Shown here piece by piece: positions 34,037-47,206 of a stretch of DNA of 64,000 nt (positions within the stretch are counted from its first letter, which is position 1; the number at the start of each line of letters is the position of its first letter). The notes beneath the pieces were generated by a model. It was not told where the DNA came from and made no database searches. It saw only the letters and a list, made by a program, of their open reading frames with translations. This stretch comes from Phyllobacterium zundukense (lineage in GTDB: Bacteria; Pseudomonadota; Alphaproteobacteria; Rhizobiales; Rhizobiaceae). Position numbers and translations under genes: made by a program. The stretch is taken from contig NZ_CP104973.1 in the NCBI RefSeq assembly GCF_025452195.1, positions 496,001-560,000 on the forward strand. Direction: 5' to 3'.

Positions 34037-35056
34037 TTACTTCTTCGCTTCGATGATCTTGTAGCCAGCATTGTCCTCAAGCGGCGGCAGCACCGATTTG
34101 AACAGTGATTTCAGTCCCGCCTCATAGGGCATCTGCCGGTTGGCAACGAGGAGCAGCTTGCCGCCTGGCTTCATCCGTTTGGCTGCCGCCGCAATGAAAC
34201 CCTGCCCCATCGTCGGGTCCGCACTGCGCCCGGCATGGAACGGCGGATTCATGACGATCGTATCGTAAATCTCTGTAATCGCTTCACTATTCACGTCATG
34301 CCAATGGAAGCTCACGGGGATTTCGCCCCCTGATATATTCATTTTGGCAGCTTCCAGGGCCTCGAAATCAGCCTCGTAAAGTGCCAGCGATTTCAGTTTT
34401 TCCGGATGGTTCAAAACTTCGCTGGCAAGGTAGCCCCAGCCTGCGCCGAAGTCCGCTACGTGCCCGCTGATGCGGCCGGCGAAGTGCTTGACGAGCATGG
34501 CCGAACCCTTGTCGACGGCGGAATGCGAAAACATGCCGGGGGCCGTCGTGAAGCGATCTTCGAGCGTTGTTAGCTCGCCCGTAAGTCTTTCAATTTGCTC
34601 GTTATTTACGGTTTCCGGCCGCATGAACCAGAAGGCCACGGCATGATGTTTGGATAGCCTCTCAGCGACTGGAACGACGCTCTCCACCGTCTTTCGGAAG
34701 CTGTCGACGCCGAGCTTCTTGTCACCCGAAACCACAATCTGACCGCCGGGTTTAATGTGCTTCAGTGCCTGAGCAAGCCAGTTCTCATTGCGTCCCTTGT
34801 GCTTGCCCAGCAAGATCAACCCACCATCAAACTGCTCATTGCCAAGTAACCTTGGCACAGCATTAAAGCCTGCCTTCTGCAATGCCAAATAGTCCGGTTT
34901 GAATGGTTGAAGACAGGTCAGGCTTGTCTTCCACTCATCACTTATATCACGATCTACTTCAGCACCGAGAAACAACCATGCGGAGCCATCGTCTGGCAAA
35001 GCCAGTATCTCGTCTTCAAAAGGCAGGAAGAGCGTCTGCAGGGCGCCGTTGGCCAT
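34037..35056 (-). CDS. rsmC: RsmC-like class I SAM-dependent methyltransferase
   Basis: A 339-residue protein of the RsmC/RlmG group, made of a degenerate N-terminal and an active C-terminal Rossmann domain. The active half has VADFGAGWGYLASE for SAM binding and IVMNPPFHAG, the NPPF motif of N2-guanine methyltransferases. It probably methylates 16S rRNA at G1207. The ATG at 35056 has GGA upstream and avoids the pnp terminator region included by the longer frame. Confidence 0.85.
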   Translation of the reverse strand: MANGALQTLFLPFEDEILALPDDGSAWLFLGAEVDRDISDEWKTSLTCLQPFKPDYLALQKAGFNAVPRLLGNEQFDGGLILLGKHKGRNENWLAQALKHIKPGGQIVVSGDKKLGVDSFRKTVESVVPVAERLSKHHAVAFWFMRPETVNNEQIERLTGELTTLEDRFTTAPGMFSHSAVDKGSAMLVKHFAGRISGHVADFGAGWGYLASEVLNHPEKLKSLALYEADFEALEAAKMNISGGEIPVSFHWHDVNSEAITEIYDTIVMNPPFHAGRSADPTMGQGFIAAAAKRMKPGGKLLLVANRQMPYEAGLKSLFKSVLPPLEDNAGYKIIEAKK

Positions 35057-35088
35057 AAAGAATCCATCTATAGATATGTTGTGCCAAG

Positions 35089-35116
35089 AAAAAAGCGCGC
35101 CACAAGGGCGCGCTTT
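35089..35116 (-). terminator. strong intrinsic terminator after pnp
   Basis: Read leftward, AAAGCGCGCC (35116-35107) pairs with GGCGCGCTTT (35101-35092), and the run continues as TTTTTTC. This 10-bp GC-rich stem with a U tract begins 21 nt after the pnp stop. Confidence 0.85.
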
Positions 35117-35137
35117 CACTATAGCCTATTCAGAAGA

Positions 35138-37279
35138 TTACTCAGCGTCTTCCTGAGCTTTCTTTTCCTGAACGATTTCTTTGCCAGTTTCCTGGTCAAC
35201 GACTTTCATCGACAGGCGAACCTTGCCGCGTTCGTCGAAGCCCATGAGCTTGACCCAGACCTTCTGACCTTCCTTGACCACGTCCGAAGTCTTGGCAACA
35301 CGATCCGAAGCAAGCTGCGAGATGTGAACCAGCCCGTCGCGTGGGCCGAAGAAGTTTACGAACGCACCAAAGTCAGCAGTCTTTACAACTGTGCCTTCAT
35401 AGATCTCGCCTACTTCCGGCTCTGCTACGATGGAGTGGATCCACTTGCGTGCAGCCTCGATCTCCTTGGCCGAGGACGATGCAATCTTAACTGTACCATC
35501 ATCTTCGATGTTGATCTTCGCGCCTGTCTTCTCGACGATCTCGCGAATGACCTTGCCGCCGGAACCGATAACGTCACGGATCTTGTCGGTCGGAATGTTC
35601 ATGACTTCAATGCGCGGTGCAAATTCGCCAAGTTCCGAGCGGCCTTCGGTGATGGCCTTCGCCATCTCGCCGAGGATGTGCAGACGGCCGTCTTTGGCCT
35701 GCGCCAAAGCAACTTTCATGATCTCTTCGGTGATGCCGTCGATCTTGATATCCATCTGCAGGGCAGTGATACCATTTTCCGAGCCGGCTACCTTGAAATC
35801 CATGTCGCCGAGGTGATCTTCGTCGCCGAGGATATCGGAGAGAACAGCAAACTTCTCGCCTTCGAGGATCAGGCCCATAGCGATACCGGCGACCGGACGC
35901 AGCAGTGGAACACCAGCATCCATAAGAGCCAGCGATGTGCCGCAAACCGTAGCCATCGAGGACGAACCATTGGATTCGGTGATCTCGGAGACCGTACGGA
36001 GCGTATAGGGGAACTGTTCCTTGGCGGGCAGAACCGGATGGATAGCGCGCCAGGCGAGCTTGCCATGACCGATTTCGCGGCGGCCGGGAGAACCCATGCG
36101 ACCTGTTTCACCGACCGAATAGGGCGGGAAATTGTAGTGGAGCATGAAGGTTTCTTTGTACATGCCGGTCAGCGAGTCGACATACTGCTCGTCTTCGCCG
36201 GTGCCGAGCGTCGCAACGACGATGGCCTGTGTTTCACCGCGGGTGAACAAAGCCGAACCGTGCGTGCGTGGCAGAAGGCCAACTTCCGAAACGATCGGAC
36301 GGACCGTTGAAAGATCACGGCCATCGATGCGGCTGCCCGTGTCGAGAATGTTCCAGCGAACGATCTTCGCCTGAACCGACTTGAATACGGTTGCGATTTC
36401 TTCTGCGGAAAACTCTGGTTCTTCAACGCCTTCCGGGAAGAAATGCGCCTTGACCTTGGCTTTCGCCGCATCAACGGCGTTGTAGCGATCCTGCTTATCG
36501 GTGATCTTGTAGGCATCGCGAAGATCGGCCTCAACGACCTTCAGAACAGCTGCTTCTGCGGCCGAAAGGTCGTCCGTCTGGAAATCGCGCGGCTCTTTTG
36601 CGGCGACTTCCGCGAGCTTGATGATCGCATCGATAACCGGCTGAAAAGCGCGATGGCCGAACATTACCGCGCCGAGCATAATGTCCTCAGCCAATTCCTT
36701 GGCTTCCGATTCAACCATGAGAACCGCGTCGCCCGTACCGGCAACAATGAGATCGAGGCTCGATTCCGGCATTTCGTCAACGGTTGGGTTCAGCCTGTAT
36801 TCGCCACCGATATAGCCGACGCGCGCGCCGCCAATCGGCCCCATGAAAGGCACGCCGGAAAGCGTCAGAGCGGCAGAGGCACCGATCATCGAAACGATGT
36901 CCGGGTTGTTCTCAAGATCATGCTGGATAACGGTCAGAACGACCTGTGTGTCATTCTTGTAGCCATCAGCAAAAAGCGGGCGGATCGGGCGGTCGATCAA
37001 ACGCGAAACCAATGTTTCGTTTTCGCTCGGACGGCCTTCACGCTTGAAGTAACCGCCAGGAATCTTGCCGGCGGCATAAGTCTTTTCCTGATAGTTGACG
37101 GTCAGCGGGAAGAAGTCCTGACCGGCCTTCGGTGCCTTGGCGGAAACGACTGTCGCGAGTACGACGGTTTCGCCGTAGGTGGCGAGAACGGCGCCGTCAG
37201 CCTGACGGGCGATCTTGCCGGTTTCGAGAATGAGCGGACGTCCGCCCCATTCGATTTCAACTTTGTGTTGATTAAACAT
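35138..37279 (-). CDS. pnp: polynucleotide phosphorylase
   Basis: A 713-residue exoribonuclease of full family length. It has two RNase PH-like domains (about 1-220 and 320-545) with [21 protein letters not shown] and [11 protein letters not shown] (second-domain active site). A KH domain ([12 protein letters not shown] near 560-615) and an S1 domain ([18 protein letters not shown], about 625-695) follow. It degrades RNA phosphorolytically in the degradosome. AAGGA precedes the ATG. The 258-bp rpsO-pnp gap carries three hairpins, consistent with the known RNase III-dependent autocontrol of pnp in enterobacteria. Confidence 0.97.
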   Translation of the reverse strand: MFNQHKVEIEWGGRPLILETGKIARQADGAVLATYGETVVLATVVSAKAPKAGQDFFPLTVNYQEKTYAAGKIPGGYFKREGRPSENETLVSRLIDRPIRPLFADGYKNDTQVVLTVIQHDLENNPDIVSMIGASAALTLSGVPFMGPIGGARVGYIGGEYRLNPTVDEMPESSLDLIVAGTGDAVLMVESEAKELAEDIMLGAVMFGHRAFQPVIDAIIKLAEVAAKEPRDFQTDDLSAAEAAVLKVVEADLRDAYKITDKQDRYNAVDAAKAKVKAHFFPEGVEEPEFSAEEIATVFKSVQAKIVRWNILDTGSRIDGRDLSTVRPIVSEVGLLPRTHGSALFTRGETQAIVVATLGTGEDEQYVDSLTGMYKETFMLHYNFPPYSVGETGRMGSPGRREIGHGKLAWRAIHPVLPAKEQFPYTLRTVSEITESNGSSSMATVCGTSLALMDAGVPLLRPVAGIAMGLILEGEKFAVLSDILGDEDHLGDMDFKVAGSENGITALQMDIKIDGITEEIMKVALAQAKDGRLHILGEMAKAITEGRSELGEFAPRIEVMNIPTDKIRDVIGSGGKVIREIVEKTGAKINIEDDGTVKIASSSAKEIEAARKWIHSIVAEPEVGEIYEGTVVKTADFGAFVNFFGPRDGLVHISQLASDRVAKTSDVVKEGQKVWVKLMGFDERGKVRLSMKVVDQETGKEIVQEKKAQEDAE

Positions 37280-37373
37280 ATCTTGTCCTTCAGTGGAGAA
37301 AGACGCGCTTCCCTTTGGATAGCAGCATCGATCTCCCGTTTCGATTTAGACCAATCACGGGCAAGACAATTTG

Positions 37374-37393
37374 CAACTCGCACTTTCGAGTTG
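37374..37393 (-). promoter_or_regulatory. pnp leader hairpin, proximal
   Basis: CAACTCG and CGAGTTG form a perfect 7-bp stem around a 6-nt loop about 95 nt before the pnp start. It is one of two hairpins in the leader after the rpsO terminator. Confidence 0.5.
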
Positions 37394-37451
37394 CCAGCAA
37401 TCCTGCCCCATGACCTGTCTCATGGTAGAATTCATTCCCATCGAAGGTTCC

Positions 37452-37475
37452 CGGTCATTTCATCCGAAATGACCG
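37452..37475 (-). promoter_or_regulatory. pnp leader hairpin, candidate RNase III site
   Basis: CGGTCATTTC (37452-37461) and GAAATGACCG (37466-37475) form a perfect 10-bp stem with a 4-nt loop. It lies about 175 nt upstream of pnp and has no U tract, so a role in processing or autoregulation is more likely than termination. Confidence 0.55.
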
Positions 37476-37494
37476 CCTCCTATGGAGATGAAAG

Positions 37495-37528
37495 AAACCG
37501 GCGGAACGCAACGCGTATCCGCCGGTTT
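37495..37528 (-). terminator. hairpin after rpsO
   Basis: AAACCGGCGGA (37495-37505) and TCCGCCGGTTT (37518-37528) form a perfect 11-bp stem with a 12-nt loop, followed leftward by CTTTC. It begins 10 nt after the rpsO stop. It may terminate part of the transcription before pnp or protect the rpsO 3' end. Confidence 0.7.
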
Positions 37529-37537
37529 AATCCGTTA

Positions 37538-37807
37538 TTAGCGGCGCAGGCCGAGCTTTTCGATCAGCGTCTGGTAACGGCCCTGATCAACTTTCTTGAG
37601 ATAATCAAGAAGGCTGCGGCGCGTCGAGACAAGCTTGAGCAGACCACGGCGGGAATGGTTATCCTTCTTGTGGTCCTTGAAATGTTCGGTCAAATTGACA
37701 ATGCGCTCTGTCAGAACGGCAACCTGGACTTCCGGAGAACCGGTATCGCCTGGCTTCGTTGCATATTCAGTGATCACTGCCTGCTTGCGTTCAGCGGTTA
37801 TCGACAT
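37538..37807 (-). CDS. rpsO: 30S ribosomal protein S15
   Basis: An 89-residue protein, the standard S15 size. It has [12 protein letters not shown] at the N terminus, then [17 protein letters not shown] and [15 protein letters not shown], which bind the 16S rRNA three-way junction. AAGGA lies 8 nt before the ATG at 37807; a longer in-frame frame from 37930 is not part of the protein. It sits between truB and pnp as in most proteobacteria. Confidence 0.97.
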   Translation of the reverse strand: MSITAERKQAVITEYATKPGDTGSPEVQVAVLTERIVNLTEHFKDHKKDNHSRRGLLKLVSTRRSLLDYLKKVDQGRYQTLIEKLGLRR

Positions 37808-37959
37808 CGTATATCCTTTCTTTTGAAGAGGAAAACAGGATGCCCACGGCCGGGATGTCGTCCAGCGGGGGCCGGTTAAAGCGATAGCAAAAGCTGGTCG
37901 CTGCGGGCCGTATAGTCGAAAATGTGACAAATTACCAGCCGCAAATGATTCTGGCCATT

Positions 37960-38931
37960 TCAGGCCGTGAATACACGCTTCGGCTGGAACTGACCCTTCT
38001 CGATAAAGCCAATCGCCAAAACTTTGCCCTTGGTAGTCACGCAGGCCTCGTCAGCTTCGACAGGTGCATCGCGCCCGCGCAGTATCACAGGATTGCCCAT
38101 CCGAATGCGATGCGCCTGATCATCAGAGACTGCAACCTGCGGCAGGCTTTCCAACGCTGCGCCTGTATCGATAAGAAAAGCATCCATCACCGAGAAGCGC
38201 TCGGCCAGCCGCTCATAAGATCGGTCCTCACCCTCCTCCTCCGTCGGGACGGGAGGGTGGGCAGCTTCCAACTCCGCGAGTGTGACGAAATCGGACTCGT
38301 CGAAGGGTGCAACCTCGATGCGGCGCAGGTCGGAAATGTGGCCATAGCAACCAAGATCGCGGCCCATGTCGCGCGCGAGTGAGCGCACGTAGGTGCCCTT
38401 GCCGCATTCGACTTCGAAGATCGCCGTCAACGCATCGGTCTGTTCGATCAATTCCAGCCTGTCAATTTCCACTTCGCGAGAAGGTATTTCGACCTCCTCG
38501 CCGCCGCGGGCGAGATCGTAGGCCCGTTCGCCAGCGATTTTGATGGCGGAGAATTTGGGCGGCGTCTGTTGGATGACACCGATGTATTTCGGCAGCAACG
38601 CTTTGATTGACGCTTCGTCGGGACGCAAGTCCGAGGTCACTGTGACCTCGCCCTCGAGATCATCCGTGGAGCGTTCGGCACCCCAGGTCACGGTAAAACG
38701 ATAGATCTTTGTTCCGTCCATGACATAGGGAACCGTCTTTGTCGCCTCACCCAGAGCAATCGGCAGCATGCCGGATGCCAGAGGGTCCAGCGTGCCCGCA
38801 TGACCAGCTTTCTCGGCCTTGAACAACCATTTGATCTTGGAGACGGCCTCGGTGGATCCCATGCCTTTCGGCTTGTCGAAGATCAGCCAACCGGAAACCG
38901 GACGGCCTTTTTTCTTGCGCTGCCGTGTCAT
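37960..38931 (-). CDS. truB: tRNA pseudouridine(55) synthase
   Basis: A 323-residue TruB. It has [13 protein letters not shown] and the catalytic Asp in [22 protein letters not shown], then [12 protein letters not shown]. It makes pseudouridine 55 in the tRNA T loop. The ATG at 38931 lies 1 nt after the rbfA stop, so the two are coupled. The C terminus holds a PUA-like segment ([15 protein letters not shown]). Confidence 0.95.
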   Translation of the reverse strand: MTRQRKKKGRPVSGWLIFDKPKGMGSTEAVSKIKWLFKAEKAGHAGTLDPLASGMLPIALGEATKTVPYVMDGTKIYRFTVTWGAERSTDDLEGEVTVTSDLRPDEASIKALLPKYIGVIQQTPPKFSAIKIAGERAYDLARGGEEVEIPSREVEIDRLELIEQTDALTAIFEVECGKGTYVRSLARDMGRDLGCYGHISDLRRIEVAPFDESDFVTLAELEAAHPPVPTEEEGEDRSYERLAERFSVMDAFLIDTGAALESLPQVAVSDDQAHRIRMGNPVILRGRDAPVEADEACVTTKGKVLAIGFIEKGQFQPKRVFTA

Positions 38932-38932
38932 C

Positions 38933-39394
38933 TCAATCGTTACCGTCGCCGGCGTGGCCTGGCACGTCGCCCGGATTGGGATCACCACCGTCGTCATCCT
39001 CATCGTCGACGAGGTCGCGAGTGACTTCCGGCTTGCGCAAGAGAGCGTCAATCTTGGCGTAATTGTCGAAGCTTGTGTCGATACGGAACCGGAATTCCGG
39101 CATATATTTCATCTGCTTGAGATGAGATGCGGCCCGGCCGCGAATGAACTTGGCATTCTTGTTAAGGGCGCTGATGACACCATCGCTGTCGACGGCACCG
39201 ACCGGCGACACAAAACAGGTAGCGATTTTCAGATCTGGCGACATACGCACTTCGGAAATGGCAATCACCGCATTTTCCAGCGTGTCATCACGAACATCGC
39301 CGCGTGCAAGCACTTGAGAAACCGCATGGCGCACCTGCTCACTGACGCGCAGCTGGCGTTGAGAAGGGCCTGATCCTGTAGCAAAACGAGCCAT
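38933..39394 (-). CDS. rbfA: 30S ribosome-binding factor A
   Basis: A 153-residue RbfA with the KH-type fold. It has [19 protein letters not shown] at the start and [12 protein letters not shown] and [15 protein letters not shown] in the middle. The acidic tail ([11 protein letters not shown]) is longer than in E. coli but usual in this order. It helps mature the 16S rRNA 5' end in the cold and is coupled to truB. Confidence 0.93.
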   Translation of the reverse strand: MARFATGSGPSQRQLRVSEQVRHAVSQVLARGDVRDDTLENAVIAISEVRMSPDLKIATCFVSPVGAVDSDGVISALNKNAKFIRGRAASHLKQMKYMPEFRFRIDTSFDNYAKIDALLRKPEVTRDLVDDEDDDGGDPNPGDVPGHAGDGND

Positions 39395-39436
39395 AAATTT
39401 ATCTTATCCCAAGAATGTCATATGCCAATAAACAAT

Positions 39437-39464
39437 GGATCGCCGGTTTTCATTCCGGCGATCC
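39437..39464 (-). terminator. hairpin between infB and rbfA
   Basis: GGATCGCCGG (39437-39446) and CCGGCGATCC (39455-39464) form a perfect 10-bp stem with an 8-nt loop, 24 nt after the infB stop, followed leftward by ATTGTTTATTGG. Partial termination or mRNA processing inside the operon is likely, as rbfA and truB are still downstream. Confidence 0.6.
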
Positions 39465-39488
39465 TGTCTTCAAATATTGGGCGCTGCC

Positions 39489-42211
<2,723 letters not shown>

Positions 42212-42215
<4 letters not shown>

Positions 42216-42853
42216 TCCGTTTCCGTTTCCTTCGCGACAGTCGCCGCTTTAGCGTCGGCCACATCCGTGGGGCCATCGCGAAAATGCTGTAGAAGCCAGG
42301 CTCGTTTCATGAACCCGGCAGCTGCCTTCCCCTTGAGTACGGCAGCATGTATCACATTTACCCCACCCAATGCCAAATCCATTTCACTGCTTTCGAACAA
42401 TGAAAGGGCGGGTATTTCAGGTCCGCCCGCATAAACAACCGAACGGCGGGCCTGGTCAAGTTTGCGGACACCATCTTCCGCCGCTTCAAAGGCATGAAGC
42501 ACGAGTGCAGCGGTGCCGTTGCGGATCGCAATATCCACTTTTGCGGCCCCTGTTACCACAACCCCGGCCTTTCGCGCCAATCCAAAACTGCCCAACGCTG
42601 ATTTTGCGAGCATCTGGTCGACTGCCTGTCCCAAATTATCGGGAGCCGTGACACTGCTTTTCAATCCGCGCGGAAAAAGCTTTCGCTTGACCGCCTCATC
42701 GATATATCGCCGCTGAGCTTTGACCCAACAGCCCCGGCCGGGCAGATTGCGCTTCAGATCAGCCACAACCGTACCGTCTGGACCAGCGACAAACCGGATC
42801 ATGTCATCGACAGAACCGCTTGTCCGCGTGACAATGCACGTTCTGTCGTTCAT
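42212..42853 (-). CDS. ylxR: YlxR/DUF448 RNA-binding protein fused to an L7Ae-like domain
   Basis: A 213-residue protein. The N-terminal YlxR domain has [19 protein letters not shown] and LPGRGCWV, and the C-terminal half (about 90-190) is an L7Ae/L30e-like domain ([18 protein letters not shown]). This fused form is usual in alphaproteobacteria. The ATG at 42853 has CCGGAA upstream and lies 29 bp after nusA. It is coupled to infB by a 4-nt overlap and thus probably acts on ribosome or RNase P related RNA. Confidence 0.88.
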
Positions 42854-42882
42854 TTCCGGTTCCACGTCTGGATCGCTCGAAA

Positions 42883-44484
42883 TCAGCCAGCGACCTCTTC
42901 TTCCGCCGTTGGTTCGGCTTCGGCAGCAGCAAGATCGTCTTCCGTGATCCACCCGGCTTTCAGGCGTGCAGCAAGAACCATCTGTTCCGCGTCGGCACGG
43001 CTGACTTCGAACGACGACAGAATGCCTGGATAGTTGATTGTCTCACCATCCTTGCGTTCACGCCAGCCGGTCAGTTCGTCGACTGCGTAGCCAGCGAAGT
43101 CCTCGACCGTCTTGACGCCATCTTCACCGACAGCAACGAGAATAGCGTTGGTCATGCCTGGCAGGTCACGAAGCTCGTCCGCAACACCCAGTTCCTTGCG
43201 GCGGGCGTCGCGTTCCTCTTCGATACGGCCAAGATATTCCTGGGCGCGCTGTTGAATCTCAGTTGCCGTATCCTCATCGAAACCATCGATGGAGGAAATG
43301 TCATCGGCATCCACATACGCGATTTCCTCGACACTGGCAAAACCTTCGGAGGCAAGAACCTGGCCGACCATCTCGTCGACATCAAGCGCTTCCATGAAGA
43401 GGTTCGACCGTTCGACGAATTCTTTCTGGCGGCGCTCGGATTCTTCCTGCTCTGTAAGGATATCGATATCCCAGCCCGTCAACTGCGACGCGAGGCGAAC
43501 ATTTTGCCCACGACGACCGATTGCAAGTGATAGTTGGTCATCCGGGACCACAACTTCAATACGTTCGGCGTCTTCATCGAGAACAACTTTGGAAACTTCC
43601 GCCGGCTGCAGCGCATTGACGATGAAGGAAGCGGGCTCTGGCGACCATGGAATAATGTCAATTTTTTCGCCCTGAAGCTCACCGACAACCGCCTGAACGC
43701 GCGAACCGCGCATACCAACGCAGGCGCCGACCGGGTCGATCGAGGAATCACGGGAGATGACCGCGATCTTGGCGCGCGAACCCGGGTCGCGAGCTACCGA
43801 CTTGATCTCGATAATGCCATCATAAATTTCCGGAACTTCCATGGTGAAGAGCTTTGCCATGAACTGCGGATGCGTACGGCTCAGGAAAATCTGCGGACCG
43901 CGCTGTTCGCGGCGCACATCGTAAACATAAGCGCGAACACGGTCGCCATAACGGAACGTTTCGCGGGGGATCAGCTCGTCGCGGCGGACAATGGCTTCGC
44001 CACGACCGAGATCGACGATCACGTTGCCATACTCCACGCGCTTGACACTGCCGTTGATGATTTCACCAACGCGATCCTTGTATTCGTCGTACTGGCGGTC
44101 ACGCTCGGCTTCGCGCACCTTCTGCACGATGACCTGCTTGGCGGACTGGGCAGCGATACGGCCGAAATCCATAGGTGGCAGCTGGTCGGCAAGGAAATCG
44201 CCCGGCTGCGCATCCGGATTGCGATCCCGCGCAGCTTCCATGCTGATCTGGGTGACAGGATCTTCGACATCATCAACCACCTCAAGCAGGCGCTGAAGCT
44301 TGATCTCACCGGTCTTGGCGTTGATATCGGCCCGAATATTGGTTTCCTGGCCATAACGCGAGCGCGCGGCTTTCTGAATGGCATCGGCCATCGCCGCAAT
44401 CACGATCTCGCGGTCAATCGACTTCTCGCGCGCCACCGCATCGGCGATCTGCAGAAGTTCTAGCCTGTTTGCACTGACTGCCAT
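42883..44484 (-). CDS. nusA: transcription termination/antitermination protein NusA
   Basis: A 533-residue NusA. It has the N-terminal RNAP-binding domain ([21 protein letters not shown]), an S1 domain ([27 protein letters not shown]), two KH domains ([18 protein letters not shown] and [15 protein letters not shown]), and acidic C-terminal repeats. AAGGAG precedes the ATG at 44484; the longer in-frame start at 44553 overlaps rimP. Its operon leader carries an intrinsic-terminator-shaped hairpin, a natural target for NusA feedback. Confidence 0.97.
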   Translation of the reverse strand: MAVSANRLELLQIADAVAREKSIDREIVIAAMADAIQKAARSRYGQETNIRADINAKTGEIKLQRLLEVVDDVEDPVTQISMEAARDRNPDAQPGDFLADQLPPMDFGRIAAQSAKQVIVQKVREAERDRQYDEYKDRVGEIINGSVKRVEYGNVIVDLGRGEAIVRRDELIPRETFRYGDRVRAYVYDVRREQRGPQIFLSRTHPQFMAKLFTMEVPEIYDGIIEIKSVARDPGSRAKIAVISRDSSIDPVGACVGMRGSRVQAVVGELQGEKIDIIPWSPEPASFIVNALQPAEVSKVVLDEDAERIEVVVPDDQLSLAIGRRGQNVRLASQLTGWDIDILTEQEESERRQKEFVERSNLFMEALDVDEMVGQVLASEGFASVEEIAYVDADDISSIDGFDEDTATEIQQRAQEYLGRIEEERDARRKELGVADELRDLPGMTNAILVAVGEDGVKTVEDFAGYAVDELTGWRERKDGETINYPGILSSFEVSRADAEQMVLAARLKAGWITEDDLAAAEAEPTAEEEVAG

Positions 44485-44549
44485 GTTCTTCTCCTTGAAG
44501 TTCCCCTTAGGGTTCATCGCCGCATTGCTTCTGCGGGCGTATGAAAATA

Positions 44550-45218
44550 TCAATCCTGTTTTGTCTGTTCCTGCCCCGCCGTCGAAGCTTCCGCCTCGTC
44601 TGCTTGGCCAGTGCTATCTTCCGGGATCCGGCCTTCGCGCAAATCCTTGTCGCGGCGCAGCGCATCACGAATGAGATCGTCTGTCAGGACAAGCCGTGCA
44701 TCCGAAATCAGCTCGAACGGAACCTCTACGACTGGTTTGTCGCCATAGCTCGCCTGGTCGCTCTCGACCGTGACGCCTTCGACGGAAACCTCGGCTATGC
44801 GGCCGCGAAACTTTTTGCGTCCTTCGTGAACGGCCGATGTATCGATCTTGGCGATATGGCCGATCCATTTGGTAAAATCTGATTTGCGAACCAACGGCCG
44901 GTCAATGCCCGGTGAGGAGACTTCGAGATGATAATTCCGGTCGATTGGATCCTCGACATCGAGCACCGGTGACAATGTTCGACTGACGAGTTCACAATCC
45001 TCCACAGTCATCGTGCCGTCGTGGCGCTCGGCCATGATCTGCAGCGTCAAGCCATTGAGACCGGAAAGCCGGGCGCGTACCAACCGAAAGCCGATGGACT
45101 GCAGCACCGGTTCAATGATACCGGCAACGCGGGCATCGATACCCGTTTCAGTGATGATCCGCTCGTCGGCACCCTCTATGTGGGCCGTTTCCTGTTTCGT
45201 ATTAGCGTCGTCTGTCAC
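44550..45218 (-). CDS. rimP: ribosome maturation factor RimP
   Basis: A 222-residue protein of the RimP (YhbC) family. It has [48 protein letters not shown] and an Sm-like C-terminal domain ([17 protein letters not shown]). An acidic C-terminal tail of about 30 residues is added. It helps mature the 30S subunit. First gene of the rimP-nusA-ylxR-infB(-rbfA-truB-rpsO-pnp) series. Confidence 0.94.
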   Translation of the reverse strand: MTDDANTKQETAHIEGADERIITETGIDARVAGIIEPVLQSIGFRLVRARLSGLNGLTLQIMAERHDGTMTVEDCELVSRTLSPVLDVEDPIDRNYHLEVSSPGIDRPLVRKSDFTKWIGHIAKIDTSAVHEGRKKFRGRIAEVSVEGVTVESDQASYGDKPVVEVPFELISDARLVLTDDLIRDALRRDKDLREGRIPEDSTGQADEAEASTAGQEQTKQD

Positions 45219-45257
45219 GCAAAGATTTTCCCTGTTTCGGCCCTAAGAAACAAAAAA

Positions 45258-45282
45258 GAGCGGGACCGGTCTGGACCCACTC
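45258..45282 (-). terminator. intrinsic terminator/attenuator in the rimP-nusA leader
   Basis: Read leftward, GAGTGGGTCC pairs with GGTCCCGCTC across an AGACC loop (one T-T mismatch and one T-G pair), then TTTTTT follows. The hairpin lies 40 nt before the rimP start and downstream of the promoter at 45311-45339, so it is inside the leader. It would also stop any read-through from tctA. Confidence 0.75.
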
Positions 45283-45310
45283 CTGTTCTATCGACCAAGA
45301 ATATGACGCT

Positions 45311-45339
45311 TATATACCGAAATGATGCGCGAGTTTCAA
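45311..45339 (-). promoter_or_regulatory. sigma-70 promoter of the rimP-nusA-infB operon
   Basis: Read leftward, TTGAAA (45339-45334) and TATATA (45316-45311) are 17 bp apart, a strong match to the housekeeping consensus. Transcription should begin near 45304, giving a leader of about 85 nt that includes the terminator-shaped hairpin. Confidence 0.65.
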
Positions 45340-45455
45340 GCGCAGAGGTGATTTTCTGCTGAGTTGTTTACAGACGCCAATCTCGTCATGCGTTTTCGCA
45401 TGGCTGCCCTGCATTGTTGGACCTAAATTTATCAGCTCATTCATCCTATCTATGC

Positions 45456-45464
45456 TGCAGTGCA
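45456..45464. promoter_or_regulatory. TGCRNYGCA motif upstream of a 54-aa protein gene
   Basis: TGCAGTGCA followed by ATATAG lies 22 bp before the ATG at 45487. It matches the 9-bp core seen in the EPS region and is the only such intergenic site noticed outside it. The location suggests direct control of the small gene. Confidence 0.4.
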
Positions 45465-45486
45465 ATATAGACTAAAGGATGAAAAA

Positions 45487-45651
45487 ATGTCCAAAACTCA
45501 ACAGCTTTCAAAGATTGGCAACTTCTTCCGCGCATTCGGAAGCGCTGTTGCTGTCGCCGAAGCTACTCGACTTGGCCACCAGCCCGTCGCGTCTGACCTG
45601 CGTGCGCTCGGTATCGATCCAGTACAGTTCAAATCCATCTACCGGCGCTAA
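45487..45651 (+). CDS. 54-residue small protein, DUF1127-like size and layout
   Basis: A small basic protein (MSKTQQLSKIGNFFRAFGSA... ending ALGIDPVQFKSIYRR). AAGGA lies 8 nt before the ATG, and the tail resembles the D-L-x-x-LGI-x-x-x-x-F helical pattern of short rhizobial DUF1127-type proteins, though it lacks the typical Arg-rich core. An in-frame start at 45460 overlaps the motif and is less likely. It is isolated, between rimP and tctA, converging with tctA. Role unknown; DUF1127-like proteins often affect RNA turnover or phosphate/stress physiology. Confidence 0.68.
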   Translation: MSKTQQLSKIGNFFRAFGSAVAVAEATRLGHQPVASDLRALGIDPVQFKSIYRR

Positions 45652-45679
45652 TCTCCGATAGACGGCGTAGCAGACCTTC

Positions 45680-47197
45680 TCAATCCTCGTTAGCCGCGAG
45701 GGCGGCCAAGACTTTACCTTTGCCTCGCGCCCGCAGGATAAGCGGGACCACAACTGCGCATACTGCAAGCAACAGCAGTATGACCGATATGGGCGAGCTG
45801 ACGAAGACAGTGAAATCGCCTTGGCTGATCTGTAGTGCGCGGCGGAAATGTATCTCCGCCATGGGTCCGAGAATGAGACCCACGACCACAGGCGCAATCG
45901 GATAGCCAAAAAGCCGCAGGAAATAGCCGAGCAGGCCAAACAGCAGCAACATGCCTAGCTCGAATGTCGAGGGATTGGCGCCGATGGTTCCGAGTGTCGC
46001 AAAGACCAGGATGCCGGCATAAAGCCAATGCCTTGGGATGGATAGCAGCCGGACCCATAATCCGACCAGCGGCAAATTCAGTACCAGCAACATGAAATTG
46101 GCCACAAGCAGGCTGGCGATCAAACCCCAGACCAGCTGCGGATTGGTTGCAAACAACAGCGGACCGGGCTGCAAACCGAACTGCTGGAATCCTGCCAGCA
46201 TGATGGCTGCAGTGGCGCTTGTCGGAAGACCAAGCGTCAGCAGGGGAACAAGCGTGCCTGCGGCCGATGCATTGTTGGCCGCCTCAGGACCCGCGACACC
46301 CTCAATGGCGCCATGGCCGAATTCTTCAGGCTTTTTCGACAGCTGCTTCTCCACCGAATAGGACAGGAACGTACCAATTTCCGCACCGCCCGCCGGCATC
46401 GCGCCGATCGGAAAACCAATGAATGTTCCCCGAAGCCAGGGTTTCCAGGAACGTGACCAATCTTCCCTGTTCATCCAGACTGACCCCTTGACGGGCTCGA
46501 TTTTTCCTTCGCCCGTGCCCTTCGATGCAGCGACACTCAATGTTTCACCAATCGCAAACAGGGCAACGGCAAGCGTTGTAACCTCGACGCCATCAGTCAG
46601 ATCGGGGATGCCGAAGCCCAGGCGCACCTGTCCCGACAGACCGTCGGCGCCTATCAAACCAAGCGCTAGGCCTATGAAAAGCGCAGTCAATCCACGCAAG
46701 GTGGAATCGCCAAACGCTGCCGAAACCGTCATGAAGGCCAACATCATCAGGGCAAAATATTCGGCCGCGCCAAAGGAAAGCGCAAATTTGACAATGGTGG
46801 GGGCAATCAGCGCCAGCGCCATGGTCGCGATCAACCCCGCAACGAAGGAACCGATCGCCGCCGTCGCCAAGGCAGGACCACCTCGCCCGGCGCGCGCCAT
46901 CTTGTTGCCTTCGAGCGCAGTGACGATCGATGCACTCTCCCCTGGCGTGTTCAAAAGAATCGACGTGGTCGACCCGCCATACATGCCGCCATAGTAGATG
47001 CCGGCAAACATGATGAGCGAACCTGCGGGGTCCAGCTTATAGGTAACCGGCAGCAACAACGCGACCGTAAGAGCTGGACCAATGCCGGGCAGAACGCCTA
47101 CGGCCGTACCCAATGTTACGCCGATGAGCGCATAAAGCAGATTGAATGGCTGGAATGCTACGGCAAAACCATGTGCTAATAGGGAAAAACTATCCAT
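45680..47197 (-). CDS. tctA: TctA: large permease of a tripartite tricarboxylate transporter
   Basis: A 505-residue membrane protein with about 12 helices. The TctA signatures [24 protein letters not shown] near residue 36 and [20 protein letters not shown] near residue 250 mark the two halves. With TctB and TctC it imports tri- or dicarboxylates such as citrate, driven by an ion gradient. It lies 9 bp after tctB. Confidence 0.93.
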   Translation of the reverse strand: MDSFSLLAHGFAVAFQPFNLLYALIGVTLGTAVGVLPGIGPALTVALLLPVTYKLDPAGSLIMFAGIYYGGMYGGSTTSILLNTPGESASIVTALEGNKMARAGRGGPALATAAIGSFVAGLIATMALALIAPTIVKFALSFGAAEYFALMMLAFMTVSAAFGDSTLRGLTALFIGLALGLIGADGLSGQVRLGFGIPDLTDGVEVTTLAVALFAIGETLSVAASKGTGEGKIEPVKGSVWMNREDWSRSWKPWLRGTFIGFPIGAMPAGGAEIGTFLSYSVEKQLSKKPEEFGHGAIEGVAGPEAANNASAAGTLVPLLTLGLPTSATAAIMLAGFQQFGLQPGPLLFATNPQLVWGLIASLLVANFMLLVLNLPLVGLWVRLLSIPRHWLYAGILVFATLGTIGANPSTFELGMLLLFGLLGYFLRLFGYPIAPVVVGLILGPMAEIHFRRALQISQGDFTVFVSSPISVILLLLAVCAVVVPLILRARGKGKVLAALAANED

Positions 47198-47206
47198 AGC
47201 CGGTCC

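Noticed and set aside
36443..37879. Long plus-strand frame opposite pnp and rpsO
   Set aside because: Composition and position are explained by codon bias of the two real genes on the other strand.
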